From positions 81,617,887 to 81,681,886 of the forward strand of contig CM057225.1 of NCBI GenBank assembly GCA_029891385.1: 64,000 nt of DNA, in the 5' to 3' direction. The stretch's first letter is position 1, and the number at the start of each line of letters is the position of its first letter. The notes below the pieces were generated by a model. It saw only the letters and a list, made by a program, of their open reading frames with translations. It did not search any database and was not told the origin of the DNA. The stretch is from Erythroxylum novogranatense (taxonomy: Eukaryota; Streptophyta; Magnoliopsida; Malpighiales; Erythroxylaceae). Shown here piece after piece: positions 33,636-44,921 of the stretch. The translations under genes and the position numbers were made by a program.

Positions 33636-34084
33636 AAAAGCCTAAGCTTGTAGTCAGCGCCCCTCGTAATCCCCTTATTATCTCCACCACGCCCGCTCGC
33701 ACTCGTTAGCCTTTTCACGCCCACGCCTTTTCACGCCCAGCAGTGGAGCCTTTTCACGCCCACGGATCGAACTTGAGACGTGAGGGATAGTAGGTAGGCT
33801 CGATACCAACTCAACTAAAAGCCTAAGCTCAGAGTTGCGCCCCTCGTAATCCCCTTATTATCTCAACTCAACTAAAAGCCTAAGCTTGTAGTCATGCCCC
33901 TCGTAATCCCCTTATTATCTCCACCACGCCCGCTCGCACTCGTTAGCCTTTTCACGCCCACGGCCTTTTCACACCTGCAGTGGAGCCTTTTCACACCACG
34001 GATCGAACTTGAGACGTGAGGGATAGTAGGTAGGCTCGATACCAACTCAACTAAAAGCCTAAGCTTGTAGTTGCGCCCTCGACC
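33634..34084 (+). repeat. ~180 bp tandem array with one truncated unit
   Basis: The phrase CTAAAAGCCTAAGC starts at 33634, 33814, 33872 and 34051, giving intervals of 180, 58 and 179 bp. Full units also contain CCACGCCCGCTCGCACTC, GCCTTTTCACGCCCAC and GGATCGAACTTGAGACGTGA. The 58 bp unit is an internal deletion. Such phrases occur dispersed in many plant genomes. The array joins abruptly to viral leader on the left and copia LTR on the right. Confidence 0.85.
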
Positions 34085-34921
34085 GCCATGAGATCATCAC
34101 ATGGATATCTTATCTAAGTGTCGTTGATAATCTCATCATAGCAATGGTGCAAGTATCCTTAGACTTGAGGTACTCAAGGATATCTTGATACCGATCCTGC
34201 TTTGACTCCATTCCTTGTTGTCTTCCGAGGTAACTCATAGGGTGGTGCTTGGGTACGCTTGAGGTATTCAAGATAATTGAGTAGCCAATAAAGGATTCAC
34301 CACTTCGGATTAGCGTAAGAGATACCCACGGCCTCTTGTCGGGATCATTACTAAGGTCGGTTAGCATGTATGTCATGAAGAGTGTCTTCATTGACATATA
34401 AAGTAATGAGTCCCGTGACGAGAACCGATATCACTGGGCTGGACTTGGTCTAGTGAGAGTTGACACTTTGACCATACTCATAACCAAGTGGGGTATAGGA
34501 TGGTGAAAGGACTAATTGCACGGTAATTGTCTATGGAAGGGTTCGTGATCCGTTCGTGATGAATACATCAAACTGATTACTTTCCGGTCAATTGGAGGTC
34601 ATGATGTGTTGCTAGATACCGCCATGACTTGCTCGCATTAATTGTTAATCTAAGTGGCCAACATAACCGGAGCCTAAAGGGTCACACGATAAGAGTGTTT
34701 CAGAAATCAGAAATAGTAATTGGACAGAGTTCCAATTATGGAGAGCATTAGGATTAAATGGATCTCGATGAGATTGGGATATGTCCCATGAGATCGCGAC
34801 ATCGATATTGCTAAGAAAGGTTTCGGTCAAGCTTTAAGACCGGGGCCCAAAGAGTTTAGAGATCGATTCTAGCTAGATCGACCTTAGCAAATATATTCTA
34901 ATTAATTAATTAAGTAATTAA

Positions 34922-34959
<38 letters not shown>

Positions 34960-35510
34960 ATGTGCGTTGAAAGTGGGAGAAGAAATGTTAAAAGCTTTGA
35001 AAAGTCAAACATCATTTATTACTTTCCTTAAATGATGTGCCATCCACTTGTAAGCTACTCATTGGTGTCTTAAAAGTTAATGAACACCAATATATATGCT
35101 GCTTGTTTCGTGGATGGCTAGACATATGAGAGTTTCGATGGTTTCCTTAAGGGTTAAGAGAGAAAAATGCTTAAGTGTTAAGCAAAAGGTGAAAAAGGGT
35201 TTTCATTTCTTTATTTTCTCTTAAGGCATCATCGATTCTGCTCTTCTTCCAAGAATCCAACGCTTTCCTTAAGCTTCCAAGGACAGAGGTAGGGTCTAGC
35301 AGCCTTTAATCTGTTCTAGCTATTCCCGGTCAAAGGGTTTGATCCGTTAGATTTTCCGATCTCTCGTGGATCACCTTTAGAGATAGTCTCTTTGGCTATT
35401 TAGGTTGATGTCTTCATACGGATACCTGGATCCTGGGATTCGGAAAGTCCTGGGAACAAATTTTTTTTCCGCTGCCGGTACATGTGATGTACCTCCCGGA
35501 TTTTCCTACA
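34085..35510 (+). repeat. 5' LTR of the copia element (5'-truncated)
   Basis: Matches 63821-64000 over its first ~180 bp. It ends TTTTCCTACA before the primer-binding site. It contains a TA microsatellite (34926-34955). The 3' LTR extends at least 500 bp further 5' than the equivalent of 34085, so the start of this LTR has been lost at the junction with the 180 bp array. The open frames at 34110-34397 and 34645-34830 (-) are antisense LTR sequence. Confidence 0.8.
34926..34955. repeat. (TA)15 microsatellite
   Basis: About 30 bp of TA repeats inside the copia 5' LTR, preceded by TTAATTAATTAA-like sequence. Confidence 0.95.
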
Positions 35511-35511
35511 G

Positions 35512-35523
35512 TGGTATCAAAGC
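35512..35523 (+). other. Primer-binding site of the copia element
   Basis: TGGTATCAAAGC, one mismatch to the initiator-Met tRNA site TGGTATCAGAGC, one base after the LTR end CCTACA. It fixes the 3' edge of the 5' LTR. Confidence 0.8.
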
Positions 35524-36620
35524 GCCCGTATCCCGTATGAAGCTAAAACCTAAGCGAGATCAGAAATTTAATGGAATTTTCTGTTGATGCATGCTATCTG
35601 TTCAGATTTCGAATTTCTATTGTGATATGCTTTTCGAAAATTTTCTGCCCAGAATTGTTCATAACATGTTAGAGAATATGTCTAGGAATTTTCAGAATTT
35701 ATCGATTTGATTTGATATAGTTTTGCCAATTAATCCCTAAGGTTACAGATGCTGTTTTGTGAAAAGATTCTGAACAGGCATGAGTATAAAATCGAGAATA
35801 AATTCTAGAAAATGGTTTTTCTGATTTTCCTTCACCTACATGTCTATAAGATGTTGGTGAATGTCTGTGAGCATGGAAATTGGATTTCAAGGTGATTGGA
35901 TATTTATTCACGAATTTATTCTATGCTGTTGGGAATTGCTGTGCTGATGAACACAGATTTTGAATCGGTTTTGTTATTTAGGTTGACTGAGTTTTGATGG
36001 CCTAAAATCCTGAAACAATTCATGTAGCATGTTCTGAACATTTAGTAACCTATATAATTTTCTCATGATTTATTGAAATTGTTTCATTGATCATTTCGAG
36101 CAATGTACAGAACTGGACAGTTTTGTGAAAATTGTTGGGACTGTTTTGCTTGGCTTGATTGAGTGTGCTTTTCAGTTCCAATGCCTTGAACCATTTTTAA
36201 TGTGATTAAAATGTGTTATCTTGATGTAATATGATTGACAAACTGAATTGCTTGAAGTTTCTTATCCTAGAATTTTCGGATGCCTAATTGATCACAATAG
36301 CGCCTCGTTAGCATGTCAGATTATCTTGTTTGTTTTGACCGTCATATTTTTATGGCATGTGCTGAAGTAAATTTGATAATGTATGTGCTAGCTAGAGATG
36401 CTTAGGTTGATAATTAGGTGTTCCTAAATTATTTGGAAATTAATGAGTTTTGACTCATTTCAAGCTTTTCATATAGTTTGACTATTTAAGGCATTCATGA
36501 ATCAATGAAGTGTTCATCGAGGCATCAATTCACGATATTACCCTAGGTATAATGGTATTGTGAATTGAATTGCATGGATCGAGGAATTAGCCGATTAGAT
36601 ATAATAGCAATCTCCTCGAT

Positions 36621-36860
36621 AAGTCGACTTATATGGGACATAAGTCGACTTGTTCGCTTAATAAGTCAACTTGTTTTCTGGATAAGTCGACTTGTTTGAA
36701 GAATAAGTCGACTTGTTCAAGATCTCAGTATAAGTCGACTTGTAGTACCTTGTAAGTCGACTTGTTCATGGGCAGATGACATAAGTCGACTTGTGTCACA
36801 CAAGTCGACTTGTGTGTGGGCAGAAGCATAAGTCGACTTGCATTTGATGAAAGTCGACTT
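36621..36860. repeat. Array of 11 AAGTCGACTT palindromes, mostly 21 bp apart
   Basis: Starts at 36621, 36642, 36663, 36684, 36705, 36732, 36754, 36783, 36802, 36830 and 36851. Intervals are 21, 21, 21, 21, 27, 22, 29, 19, 28 and 21. Ten copies are perfect and that at 36663 is AAGTCAACTT. Most are followed by TGT. Spacers differ in sequence, so the decamer and its spacing, not a longer unit, are conserved. Confidence 0.95.
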
Positions 36861-37057
36861 GTGGCATGCATAGGTTGGATGATGGATGATTATAAGGATT
36901 GATTCAATGTGATTGATGAAACCTAAATCATTCCATATAGTCCTGGTGACTATAATCCTACGGCTTGGAGAAGAAGTAGATGAGACCCAAATCCTCCTCG
37001 GTATATGAAAACTAACGCTTCCATTAATATGGTAAGAACTAAAGTTTTATAGGTCAT

Positions 37058-37445
37058 TGTTGAGCTAACCTCAAGCTCGCTTATACTAATATGTTCGAAC
37101 CATGAAAATAAGATTTTCGGATTAATGGGTCGGTTTTCCTGAAGCGTTGATTTGTTGAGCTAACCTCAAGGTCAACGTGACAGAGGCGAATTGATAGCAT
37201 ACATTAGATGTATGCGCATCAAAGAGTTGATATCCAATGTAAGTGCATACATCAACAAGTTGATAAGACGATCGATAGTTGTGTCTAAGATGTAATTGGT
37301 ATATCTAATACCTCCCGAGACATAAGGTGGCTTGTTGAGCTAACCTCAAGGTCATTCTTAATGTCGGTTATCGATGATACAATTGGTATGACCGATACCT
37401 ACCGATTGACCTAAGTCAGGCTTGTTGGGTAAACCCAAGGTCACT
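37058..37445 (+). repeat. Degenerate ~90 bp repeat marked by TTGTTGAGCTAACCTCAAGG
   Basis: The phrase TTGTTGAGCTAACCTCAA occurs at 37058, 37152 and 37332 and as TTGTTGGGTAAACCCAAGG at 37422. Intervals 94, 180 and 90 are multiples of ~90 bp. The phrase is itself an imperfect inverted repeat. Companion phrases (GATATCGA, CGATACCTACC) also recur. Confidence 0.8.
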
Positions 37446-37639
37446 CTTAGCAATGTCGGATATCGACCCACTAGACATTATGTCACTTTGTTTCTCCGGA
37501 TTCAGAAAGAGAGTTATGGATTCTAGGAAACTAGTGGGAGCCATATGCATGTCATGCAAGTCCTTATGATCACGCAGCATTTCTATTCTATCATTCCTTC
37601 TCTATCGCGCAGTTGATCAAGAAGTCTTCAGGTGAATTT

Positions 37640-38400
37640 TCGCCTCTATTCGGACTGAATTTTCTTGATTGGTCGAGGAATCTGAAAATTTTTCTTAGAT
37701 ATGAGGAACTGGATACGCCCTAGATGTTCCACTTCCAACAGACTCCGTCGATGCTTCGATAAGGATCGAAAGCATATTGTAAGCATCTAAAGGATGTTGA
37801 TATGGATACTTGCTTTATGCTTGCCTCGATGTCACTAGAGCCGCAGGAGCAAAGACGAGTCCATGGATGCTCACTCTATAGTATTTCATCTTAGGGAGCT
37901 GTTTGATGAGTAAGCTCGGTCTCGAAAGGTTCGAGACCTCAAGGCTTCTCTTCACAATAAAGATGGCTCCAGGATATCTCATCAGGCAAGATGCCTCAAG
38001 ATGAATGGCTATATTGAGAGATTGGCCGCCTTAGATTTGTAATGGATTATGAGTTAAGTAGAGACTTAATTTGGTTGATTGTCTCGATGGTTATTCACAA
38101 CAGGATAAACTATCGGATAAACCAAATATCCACAACAATTCCCGAAATGATCAATCTGCCAAGACAAATGAAAGCAGCTATCAAGAAGGATAGCAAGCAA
38201 GTGTTAATGGTGGATGCTTCTTCTTCTAGTTCAAAGAAGAAAAGGCCAAGAAACCAAAGGGAAGTGCCATCAAGGAAAACCAAAGATTCTCGCCCCAAAA
38301 GGATTTTGCTTTCATCAGGCAAGTCTAGCCACCAGAGGCTAAACCAGAAAATCTATTCGAGTTCCCGAAGGTAAGAAGGCATCGATGCCTCTACTCCTTC
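37640..38400 (+). pseudogene. gag: Copia gag (broken)
   Basis: Fragments in order: FDKDRKHIVS (37755), ALCLPRCH and ESMDAHSIVFHLRELFDE (37858-37910), LKASLHNKD and CLKMNGYIERLAALDL (37990-38040), then QQFPK..SICQD (about 38130). This matches copia capsid patterns with HTIIxxLKELFDE and LKMNGYIERLxxLGF. The C-terminal part (38200-38330) is Lys-rich (SSSSKKKRPRNQREVPSRK). The CCHC zinc knuckle expected next is missing, probably by deletion near 38330-38345. The product would be the particle protein. Confidence 0.7.
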
Positions 38401-38752
38401 AAATATGTTTGTCATTGAGGTTAATACTATTCCTGATCCAAACATATCGGTATTTGATAACGGCCAGGCTCATACATATGAAATGATATGCAGGCCTCAG
38501 AACAAGAGATGTTCATAAAAGGAGAACTAGACCTTCGTAGGTAATACAAAGAAGAGTTGCTACATTAGTCGAGACACTTATGTCTTCATACTCCCTAGTG
38601 GGCTTATATTCAAATTGGATGATTGTCATTTTGTACCAGCTTTTAAACAAAGAACATATTGTATGTTTTATGTTTAATTAGAGTGGTTTCCATTGGACTT
38701 TTAGTAGCAATGGTTGTTCTATTAGTTCGAATGGAATGTTTATGGTATTAGA
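38400..38752 (+). pseudogene. Copia protease and start of pre-integrase region
   Basis: MFVIEVNTIPDPN (38405) leads to a damaged protease active-site region. SHICNDMQALRTR (about 38470) matches the GCGSHIC.D.QGLR stretch just after the DTG motif. ETYVFILPSGLIFKLDDCHFV (about 38575-38637) matches the flap-to-end part. Coding similarity runs to WNVYGI at about 38752, where the gypsy element E1 begins. Confidence 0.65.
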
Positions 38753-39356
38753 ATACCCTCACCGTAGAGTATACACCGGTCGCCAGAAGTCGCACTCAGG
38801 CACAACCTACGACGAGTGCACTACCAAACTATCATTTCTATAAACCTCATGGCATCAATATAATAAAACAATAATATCGAATCACTAAATTTTAAAACCG
38901 AATCGCATTTCTCATTTCAATACTCAAACCGTAATTACATCATCATCATATATACACAACCGCATAAGTCCAAAAGAACTAATACAACTCATAGCTAAGT
39001 CATCCACAAAATATCCAAAAGATCCCCAAATGATGCACTGGGCCATGCCCTCTCTGCAAGACACACAAGCAGAAAAGTCTCACCGACGGAGTTAGAAGTC
39101 AACCTAACACCGCCCCGAAAAATATAGTCGCAATCGGGTGAGTTTATAAACTCAATGAGTAACCATCATCGATGGTTCACTCAACTCATGCATATCCAAA
39201 CAATCACATAATATCGTATACTATCACATGCAACAATTTCACATTTATAAGGCGATTTTCCTTTCACACAATTCATGCATAATCATTCATATATGCAGGT
39301 ACATGTGACTTTTCATTTTCTTTCATTGTTGTGACTGCTACCGAGCTCATATACGC

Positions 39357-39460
39357 TGAGCCATAGGCTCAGAAACATCGGGCTCAAAAGCCCTAATACG
39401 CCGAGCATAAAGCTCGCAAATCGTCAGCACGAAGCTCTGTGACGCTGAGCATAAAGCTCG
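39357..39460. repeat. Five micro-hairpins spaced ~22 bp, E1 LTR
   Basis: CTGAGCCATAGGCTCAG (39357), GGGCTCAAAAGCCC (39380), CGAGCATAAAGCTCG (39402), CAGCACGAAGCTCTG (39425, imperfect) and GAGCATAAAGCTC (39446). Centres are about 22 bp apart. Present again at about 58786-58892 in the other LTR. Confidence 0.8.
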
Positions 39461-40767
39461 ATTTCAGGGCTACACCGTCACAATCGCTTTTATCTCGATT
39501 ATATCACGCATGTATGCACATATTCAATTTCCAATACATGCATTACACTAAATCCTCATATATCTAATCCTTGCCAATTGAAATCAATTATAAACAATTT
39601 ATGCACAATTAACACTTCTATATCACAGATCCAATATTCCAAACACCCGTGGTCCGGAATCAATCAAATCAAACACATATAATCCGTCCTTAACTCCACA
39701 TGGCATAAGTGCATAAAATTAAACACATAAAGGTTGAGAAACCAGCTAGGTTACTCACCTCTGAACTTCCGAGCTACTGCCGGGAAGTCTCGCCTACGTC
39801 TGATGATCGGCGATCCACGTGAGCCGCTATAACAATCAAAATATACGTAACATTATTACTGGTACCAATTCGATGCTTAATTATGCATATGAATCAAATA
39901 ATGGACATACTATGCAAATTATGACATTTCCGACCTAATTCCGAATTTCCCGATCTCAAATTCTAATTCCCAATTTCGTAATCTTCAAATTGAACTTAAT
40001 CTATAGCTAATTGAATCATCAATTGCCTAATCCCAAATGTTTAAAACCTCAATTCCATTTTCGGAAAAATCTGCATTCCTCGCCGTGGCGATGCCGCGGC
40101 GAACCGGGCATCCCACGTCGCGACGTACGCACGCTTTCGCTGTCAGGTGCCTTTGTCCTCCCGCCATGGCGCGCCGGCACACGTCATGCGCATTTAAGTA
40201 ATTCTGCTCGTCATGGGCGTGTTCTTCGACGTCATGGCGAGTAATTGCGACACGCCTAAAACCCGAAATTTCAGATTTTCGACAGATTTCGCCCAAATCC
40301 AGATTTTCTTCTCACCAATCACTTCTAAATAATTCCATACCTATCATACAACTAATCCTGAGCTTCTATCTCATCAAATCATCATTATCCCCAAATTTCA
40401 ACCCTAAAATCAATGAAAACTATAATCGGAAACCCCAAAATCACAAATCCTCAAACTTTCATGTTTAATCCTCCATTTAATTCTATAATTCAACTAATCA
40501 AGCTATACAAAACAAGTTAGAAGTAACTTACCTGATTAATAACTTCAAATCTCCAAGGATCACACCAAATCAAAGCTCACGACACCCACGGTTTCACCCA
40601 AACCAAAACCCATTTCAACTCTTTCCAACACTAGCCAAAGGAATCTATTATGGATGGAAGAAGGAGCAACTTTGAGGGAAAGAAATCAAACAAAACTCTA
40701 TGAAGAAATCCACGAAGAAGAAGAGAGAAGAAAGCATCGTGGGAGAAAGATTTCAAAGGCTAGGGCT

Positions 40768-40775
40768 TAAATACA
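40768..40775 (-). promoter_or_regulatory. Possible TATA box of E1 LTR
   Basis: On the minus strand TTTGTATTTAAGCC is followed by a CT-rich leader (TCTTCTCTCTTCTTCTTCG). Same layout in the right LTR near 60175. A moderate candidate only. Confidence 0.35.
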
Positions 40776-41372
40776 AAAGGATTAAGGCTTGTTTGGCTAA
40801 TGGAATTGCCACAAGTCCGGATCCGAACCACCTCAAAACAGTTTCAAATTCTAATTTCTCCCGAATTCTAATGGCTAAACCCTAATTCCTCAATTCAAAT
40901 TTCTAACCTGTCCGTGCCATTGGATAATCAATTTCAACCGGATATTCAATTAACCAAATATTTATCAAATTTTCCGTCCGGCCTATTGCTCAAAATTCTA
41001 GAAAATTCCTATAAATCCATAAAAATAGAAAACTCATTATCATATACTCCAATTTCACAATTCCACTCTCTAACTTTCATTTCTCATTCAAATTCAATTT
41101 TCGAGCCTATTTAACCTAATTATCACACATACCTAATCATCTCCAAATTCCATTTTACAATCTCCAATTTCTAATCTCTAATACCAATTAAATTTCTCAC
41201 ATTCCACTTAACCCAAATCAATTTCCAAATTCAAATTATCCAAATCTAGTCGGAAACATGTCATATATGCATGTACGCATAAATGCCAATTATACAAGAT
41301 GCTATAATGCATGCACATGAACAAATACGAATGCAATAAATCAGTACACATCCCATCGGAACGGATGTTACA

Positions 41373-41387
41373 ATTCTCCTTCCTAAT
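41373..41387 (-). other. Polypurine tract of E1
   Basis: Minus-strand ATTAGGAAGGAGAAT immediately before the LTR start TGTAACATCC, the second-strand primer site. Confidence 0.8.
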
Positions 41388-41399
41388 AAAAATTTCGTC

Positions 41400-42780
41400 C
41401 CAAATTTTCTTACTCGATCGATCAAACAGATGAGGGTACCGCCTCACGTGCTCCTCGCCTCCCAAGTCGCCTCCTCGATGAATGGTTCTTCCAAAGGACT
41501 TTCACCAATGGAATAACCCGACCTCAACCGCTGACCATGATCCAATAATCCGCACCGGCTCCTCAATATAACTCAAGTCACTAGCAATCTCTATCTCCTG
41601 AGCCGGAATCACATGAGTCGGGTCAGAACGATATCTCCGAAGCATACTTACATGAAAGACGTCATGCAACTGAGACATCTCTCTCGGCAAGGCCAACCTA
41701 TAGGCCAACGGTCCAATCCTCTCGGTAATCTCATACGGACCGATATACCGAGGACTCAACTTGTCCTTATGGCCAAATCTGAGAACTCCTCTCCACGGAG
41801 ACACTCTGAGGAACACCCTATCTCCTACAGCATACTCCATCTCTCTCCGATGCTGATCCACATAACTCTTCTCGTCATTCCCGAGCCGCCTGATGCGACT
41901 CAATCAACTGCATCTTATCAATCGTGTCCCGGATCAACTCGGGACCTCTATCATCCTCATACCCTCTTCATCCCAAAGAAAGAGGGGATCTACACGGTCT
42001 CCCATAAAGTGCCTCATATGGTGCCATCCCAATACTGCTCGCATCGATTATTATAAGCAAACTCTACCAGAGGCAACATCGATCCCATGCACCCTAACTC
42101 CAACACACAAAGCTCAACATATCCTCAACAATCAATAGTCCTCTCACTCGCCCATCCGTCTCGAGGATGAAACGATGTGTCAAGTTCAATCTGTCCCCAT
42201 AGTCGATCGCAGCTCCTCCGTAACCTCGAGTAAACTGGATCCCTATCCGACACTATCAAAATTGGGACCCCATGCAATAACTATCTCCGCTATATACTTC
42301 GGCCAACCGATCGAGGGTATTGCTTCCCTCAATGACAAGAAGTGAGCCGATGAATAATCGGTCCACTATGACCCAGATAGAATCACTATGCCTCGGCGCC
42401 CCGGCAACCCCATAATAAAGTCCATCGTGATGCGCCCCATTTCCACTCCGAATGGGCAACGAGTACAGCCTCCCAATCGGGCCTCGTGCTCACTTAACTC
42501 GCCGCACGCCAAACACCGAGAAACAAACTCCGCTACATGTCTCTTCATACCGCCACCGTAAATGTAACTTAAGAGTGCGATACATCTTGGTGACACCAGA
42601 TGCATGGCATAAGCACCAAATGAGCCTCCTCCAAAATCTCACGCCGATCATCCACATCCGCACACACAATCTCCGCCCATCCACAAATTATCATCTCTAA
42701 GCTCAAACTCGACTACCATCCCGACCGACTCTATCCATCGGGCCTCACCAATGCCGATCCCGATCCTGAACTCTCCTAAT
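41400..42780 (-). pseudogene. E1 integrase with C-terminal chromodomain-like tail
   Basis: From right to left: the integrase zinc-binding end with VAEFVSRCLACGEL (about 42490), then the catalytic entry with GRITMDFIMGLPG (about 42420). A long intact frame at 41903-41502 includes VGDRVFLRVSPWRGVLRFG, KLSPRYIGPYEITERIGPLA and a segment with HDVFHVSMLRRY. The tail SYIEEPVRIIGS, then EEATWE and RRYPHLFD (41600-41405), matches the chromodomain end of Tekay-type chromoviruses, which targets integration to marked chromatin. Several single-base shifts separate the parts. Confidence 0.8.
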
Positions 42781-42929
42781 CCGATCGTGCAATACAGGCC
42801 TCAACCTCAAAGTCGCAATCAAAGCTCCCTCCTGACTCAAATCCATCTGCACATTAAGTGCTCTTAACTCAACTAAGCACGCAACCTCGACACTGAACTG
42901 AAATGACTACCATGCGATCTCCTACTCAA

Positions 42930-44401
42930 TGCATCACCACCACATTGGCCTTCCTTGGTGGTACTCGATAAGGCAACAGAATCCTGCAGCCCAACCATCT
43001 CCTTCGCTTCGATTCAGCCTCCCACGACTCAACAAATACCTCAGGCTCTTATGATCTGTGAAGATCTGGAAAGTCTCCCCATACAGATAATGTCTCCAGA
43101 TCTTCAGAGCAAATACAACTGCTGCCAACTCCAAGTCATGCACAGATAATTACCCTCATGGGCTCTCAACTGCCTCGATGCATAGGCAATGACTCTCCCA
43201 TGCTGCATCAGCACACAACCTAAACCCTGCTGCGAAGCATCACTAAATACCTCAAATCCTCCTGATCCAGATGGCGTGGCTAACATCGCGCCGTTGCCAA
43301 CCGATGTATCAACTCATCAAAACTCCTCTGGCACTCATCTGTCCAACTGAAAACTACACTTTCCTCGTAAGTCTTGTCAAGGGGGCGAAGATCATCGAGA
43401 AACCTCGACAAACCTCCGATAATATCCGCCAATCCGAGGAAACTCCTCAACTCGACATCGCCTCTAATCTCCCAACTCCTCATCGCTTCAATCTTGTGAG
43501 GATCCACCCGATACCCTCACCAGACACTATATGGCCTAGAACACCACTCATCGAGCCAAAATTCACACTTAGTGAATTTGGCATATAGCCGTCATTCCTC
43601 ATGATCCGCAAGATTATCCTCGATGTTCGCATGCTCCCGCTTCAGACCTCGAATATACCAAGATATCATCAATGAATACGATCACAAACCGATCCGTATG
43701 GCCGAAAGACCCTATTCATCAAGGCCACGAATGCTGCCGGGCATTAGTCAACCCAAACGGCATCACTAAAACTCAGAATGTCCATACTTGCTCCCGAAAG
43801 CACTCTTAGGCACATCGGCCTCGCGATCCTCAATCGACAGTAACCGGATCTCAAATCCAACTTGGTAAACACTCGTGCTCCTCGCAATCGATCAAATAAG
43901 TCATCGATCCTAGGTAAGGTACTTATTCTCGACAAGAACCCGATTGTCGCTTATAATCGATGCAAAGCCTCATAGTCCCGCCCTTCTTCTTCACAAACAA
44001 CACCGGGCTCCCACGGTGAAACACTCTACCGATGAACCCTTATCCAATAACTCCTGTTCAACCTTAAGCTCCTCAATTCCACCGTGCCATCCTATACGGA
44101 GGTATCGATATAGAGCGCACCGAATGAGGTCTATCTCAACTCGCCTCCCGATCCGGCAAGCAAACCCAGAACTCCTGAAACACATCTGGAACTCCCGATC
44201 ACAGGACATCCTGCAACCTCTCACAGACTCTCAGAGTCTACCACATGCGCCAAATAAGCCTCACATGCCCACCTCGCATCAATCTCAAAGCACTCACAAA
44301 CGAAATCATCCCGGCTGGCATCGCCGACTAACACTCAAATATGTTTCTACCGACCAGAGACTCCAATACTACCTCCTTTGTATAACAATCCAAATGGCCC
44401 A
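42930..44401 (-). pseudogene. E1 reverse transcriptase and RNase H
   Basis: Right to left: LPDREVEF-like entry (44180), [14 protein letters not shown] (43900-43850), catalytic FIDD (43676-43665) within [19 protein letters not shown] (43455) and the connection domain. RNase H follows with [20 protein letters not shown] (43260), [13 protein letters not shown] (43195), [20 protein letters not shown] (43133) and IFTDHKSLRYL. All catalytic landmarks of Ty3/gypsy RT are recognisable across frame breaks. The 5' part of this region is interrupted at 44402 by E2. Confidence 0.85.
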
Positions 44402-44908
44402 TGTAACATCCCAACTCCCATAGAAGGGTTATTTTGGTAAATTGGGATGGGTTAAAAGTATTGCATTAGGTCTCGCATGAACACACAAAGATATAGCTTC
44501 TATGATTATGGATTTGGTTGCACATACACAGAGTAAACATGCATTCATGATATTCCTGCCAGTTTTAAATTGTGTTCTTTGTTAAATTTATGGGACAATG
44601 GCTTTTGAAAAATTATTTGAGTACGCCACGGGTATTTTATATTTTTAAGGATTTATAGAATTTTTCCGAATTTTTCGGTCATGTCTTGACCGAAAAATTC
44701 CAACTGACCGACTGGTGAAACTTTTTGTATCGAATGTGATTGACTAATGGCATAAGATTAGTGGATAATTAATGTTAAGAATTATTTTAGAGTCATGATT
44801 AGTGTTTAAGTGAGATTAAGAAGAGATTAGGATTAAAGTAAGTTAATTAACTTGAAATTTGTCTTTTCCATTTTAAAAGCCAAGTGGCATCCTATTTAAT
44901 GATTTTGT

Positions 44909-44921
44909 TTTATATATATAC
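44909..44921 (+). promoter_or_regulatory. TATA box of E2 5' LTR
   Basis: TTTATATATATACCCCACC, followed about 30 bp later by a TTCTCCATTGTTC initiator region and a pyrimidine-rich leader. The same sequence lies in the 3' LTR at about 53357-53369, where it could drive read-out transcription into E1. Confidence 0.6.

Larger units (their letters stand above)
31850..33640. mobile_element. Scrambled endogenous pararetrovirus (caulimovirid-like) fragment
   Basis: A block with higher GC and open frames unlike its surroundings. It contains inverted promoter/leader copies at both ends, a plus-strand reverse transcriptase piece (32890-33053), and two minus-strand coding pieces (32327-32833, 33130-33496). 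Because coding pieces lie in opposite orientations and RT is only ~55 codons long, this is a rearranged, replication-incompetent integrant. Such integrants are common in flowering plant genomes. Genus is not assigned. Confidence 0.65.
35524..37640 (+). other. Unusually long copia leader with two repeat arrays
   Basis: About 2.1 kb between the primer-binding site and readable gag, without a conserved frame. It holds the AAGTCGACTT array (36621-36860) and a ~90 bp degenerate repeat (37058-37445). Confidence 0.6.
38753..41372 (-). repeat. E1 3' LTR (left copy)
   Basis: Matches 58187-60780 over its length. The plus-strand right end GGATGTTACA gives a minus-strand TGTAACATCC start. The left border is uncertain by about 6 bases: similarity begins at TCACCGTAGAG (38759). 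It contains a phased micro-hairpin array (39357-39460) and a GC-rich block (40079-40260). The several open frames inside (40011-40296, 40700-41114, 41208-41465) are LTR sequence. Confidence 0.85.

Noticed and set aside
36621..36860. CRISPR-like array of short repeats
   Set aside because: Repeats are 10 bp palindromes with variable spacers in a plant retroelement; no leader, no cas genes, wrong organism.
41613..44423. Series of plus-strand frames of 60-159 codons
   Set aside because: Shadows of E1 pol on the minus strand, which shows all RT, RNase H and integrase motifs.
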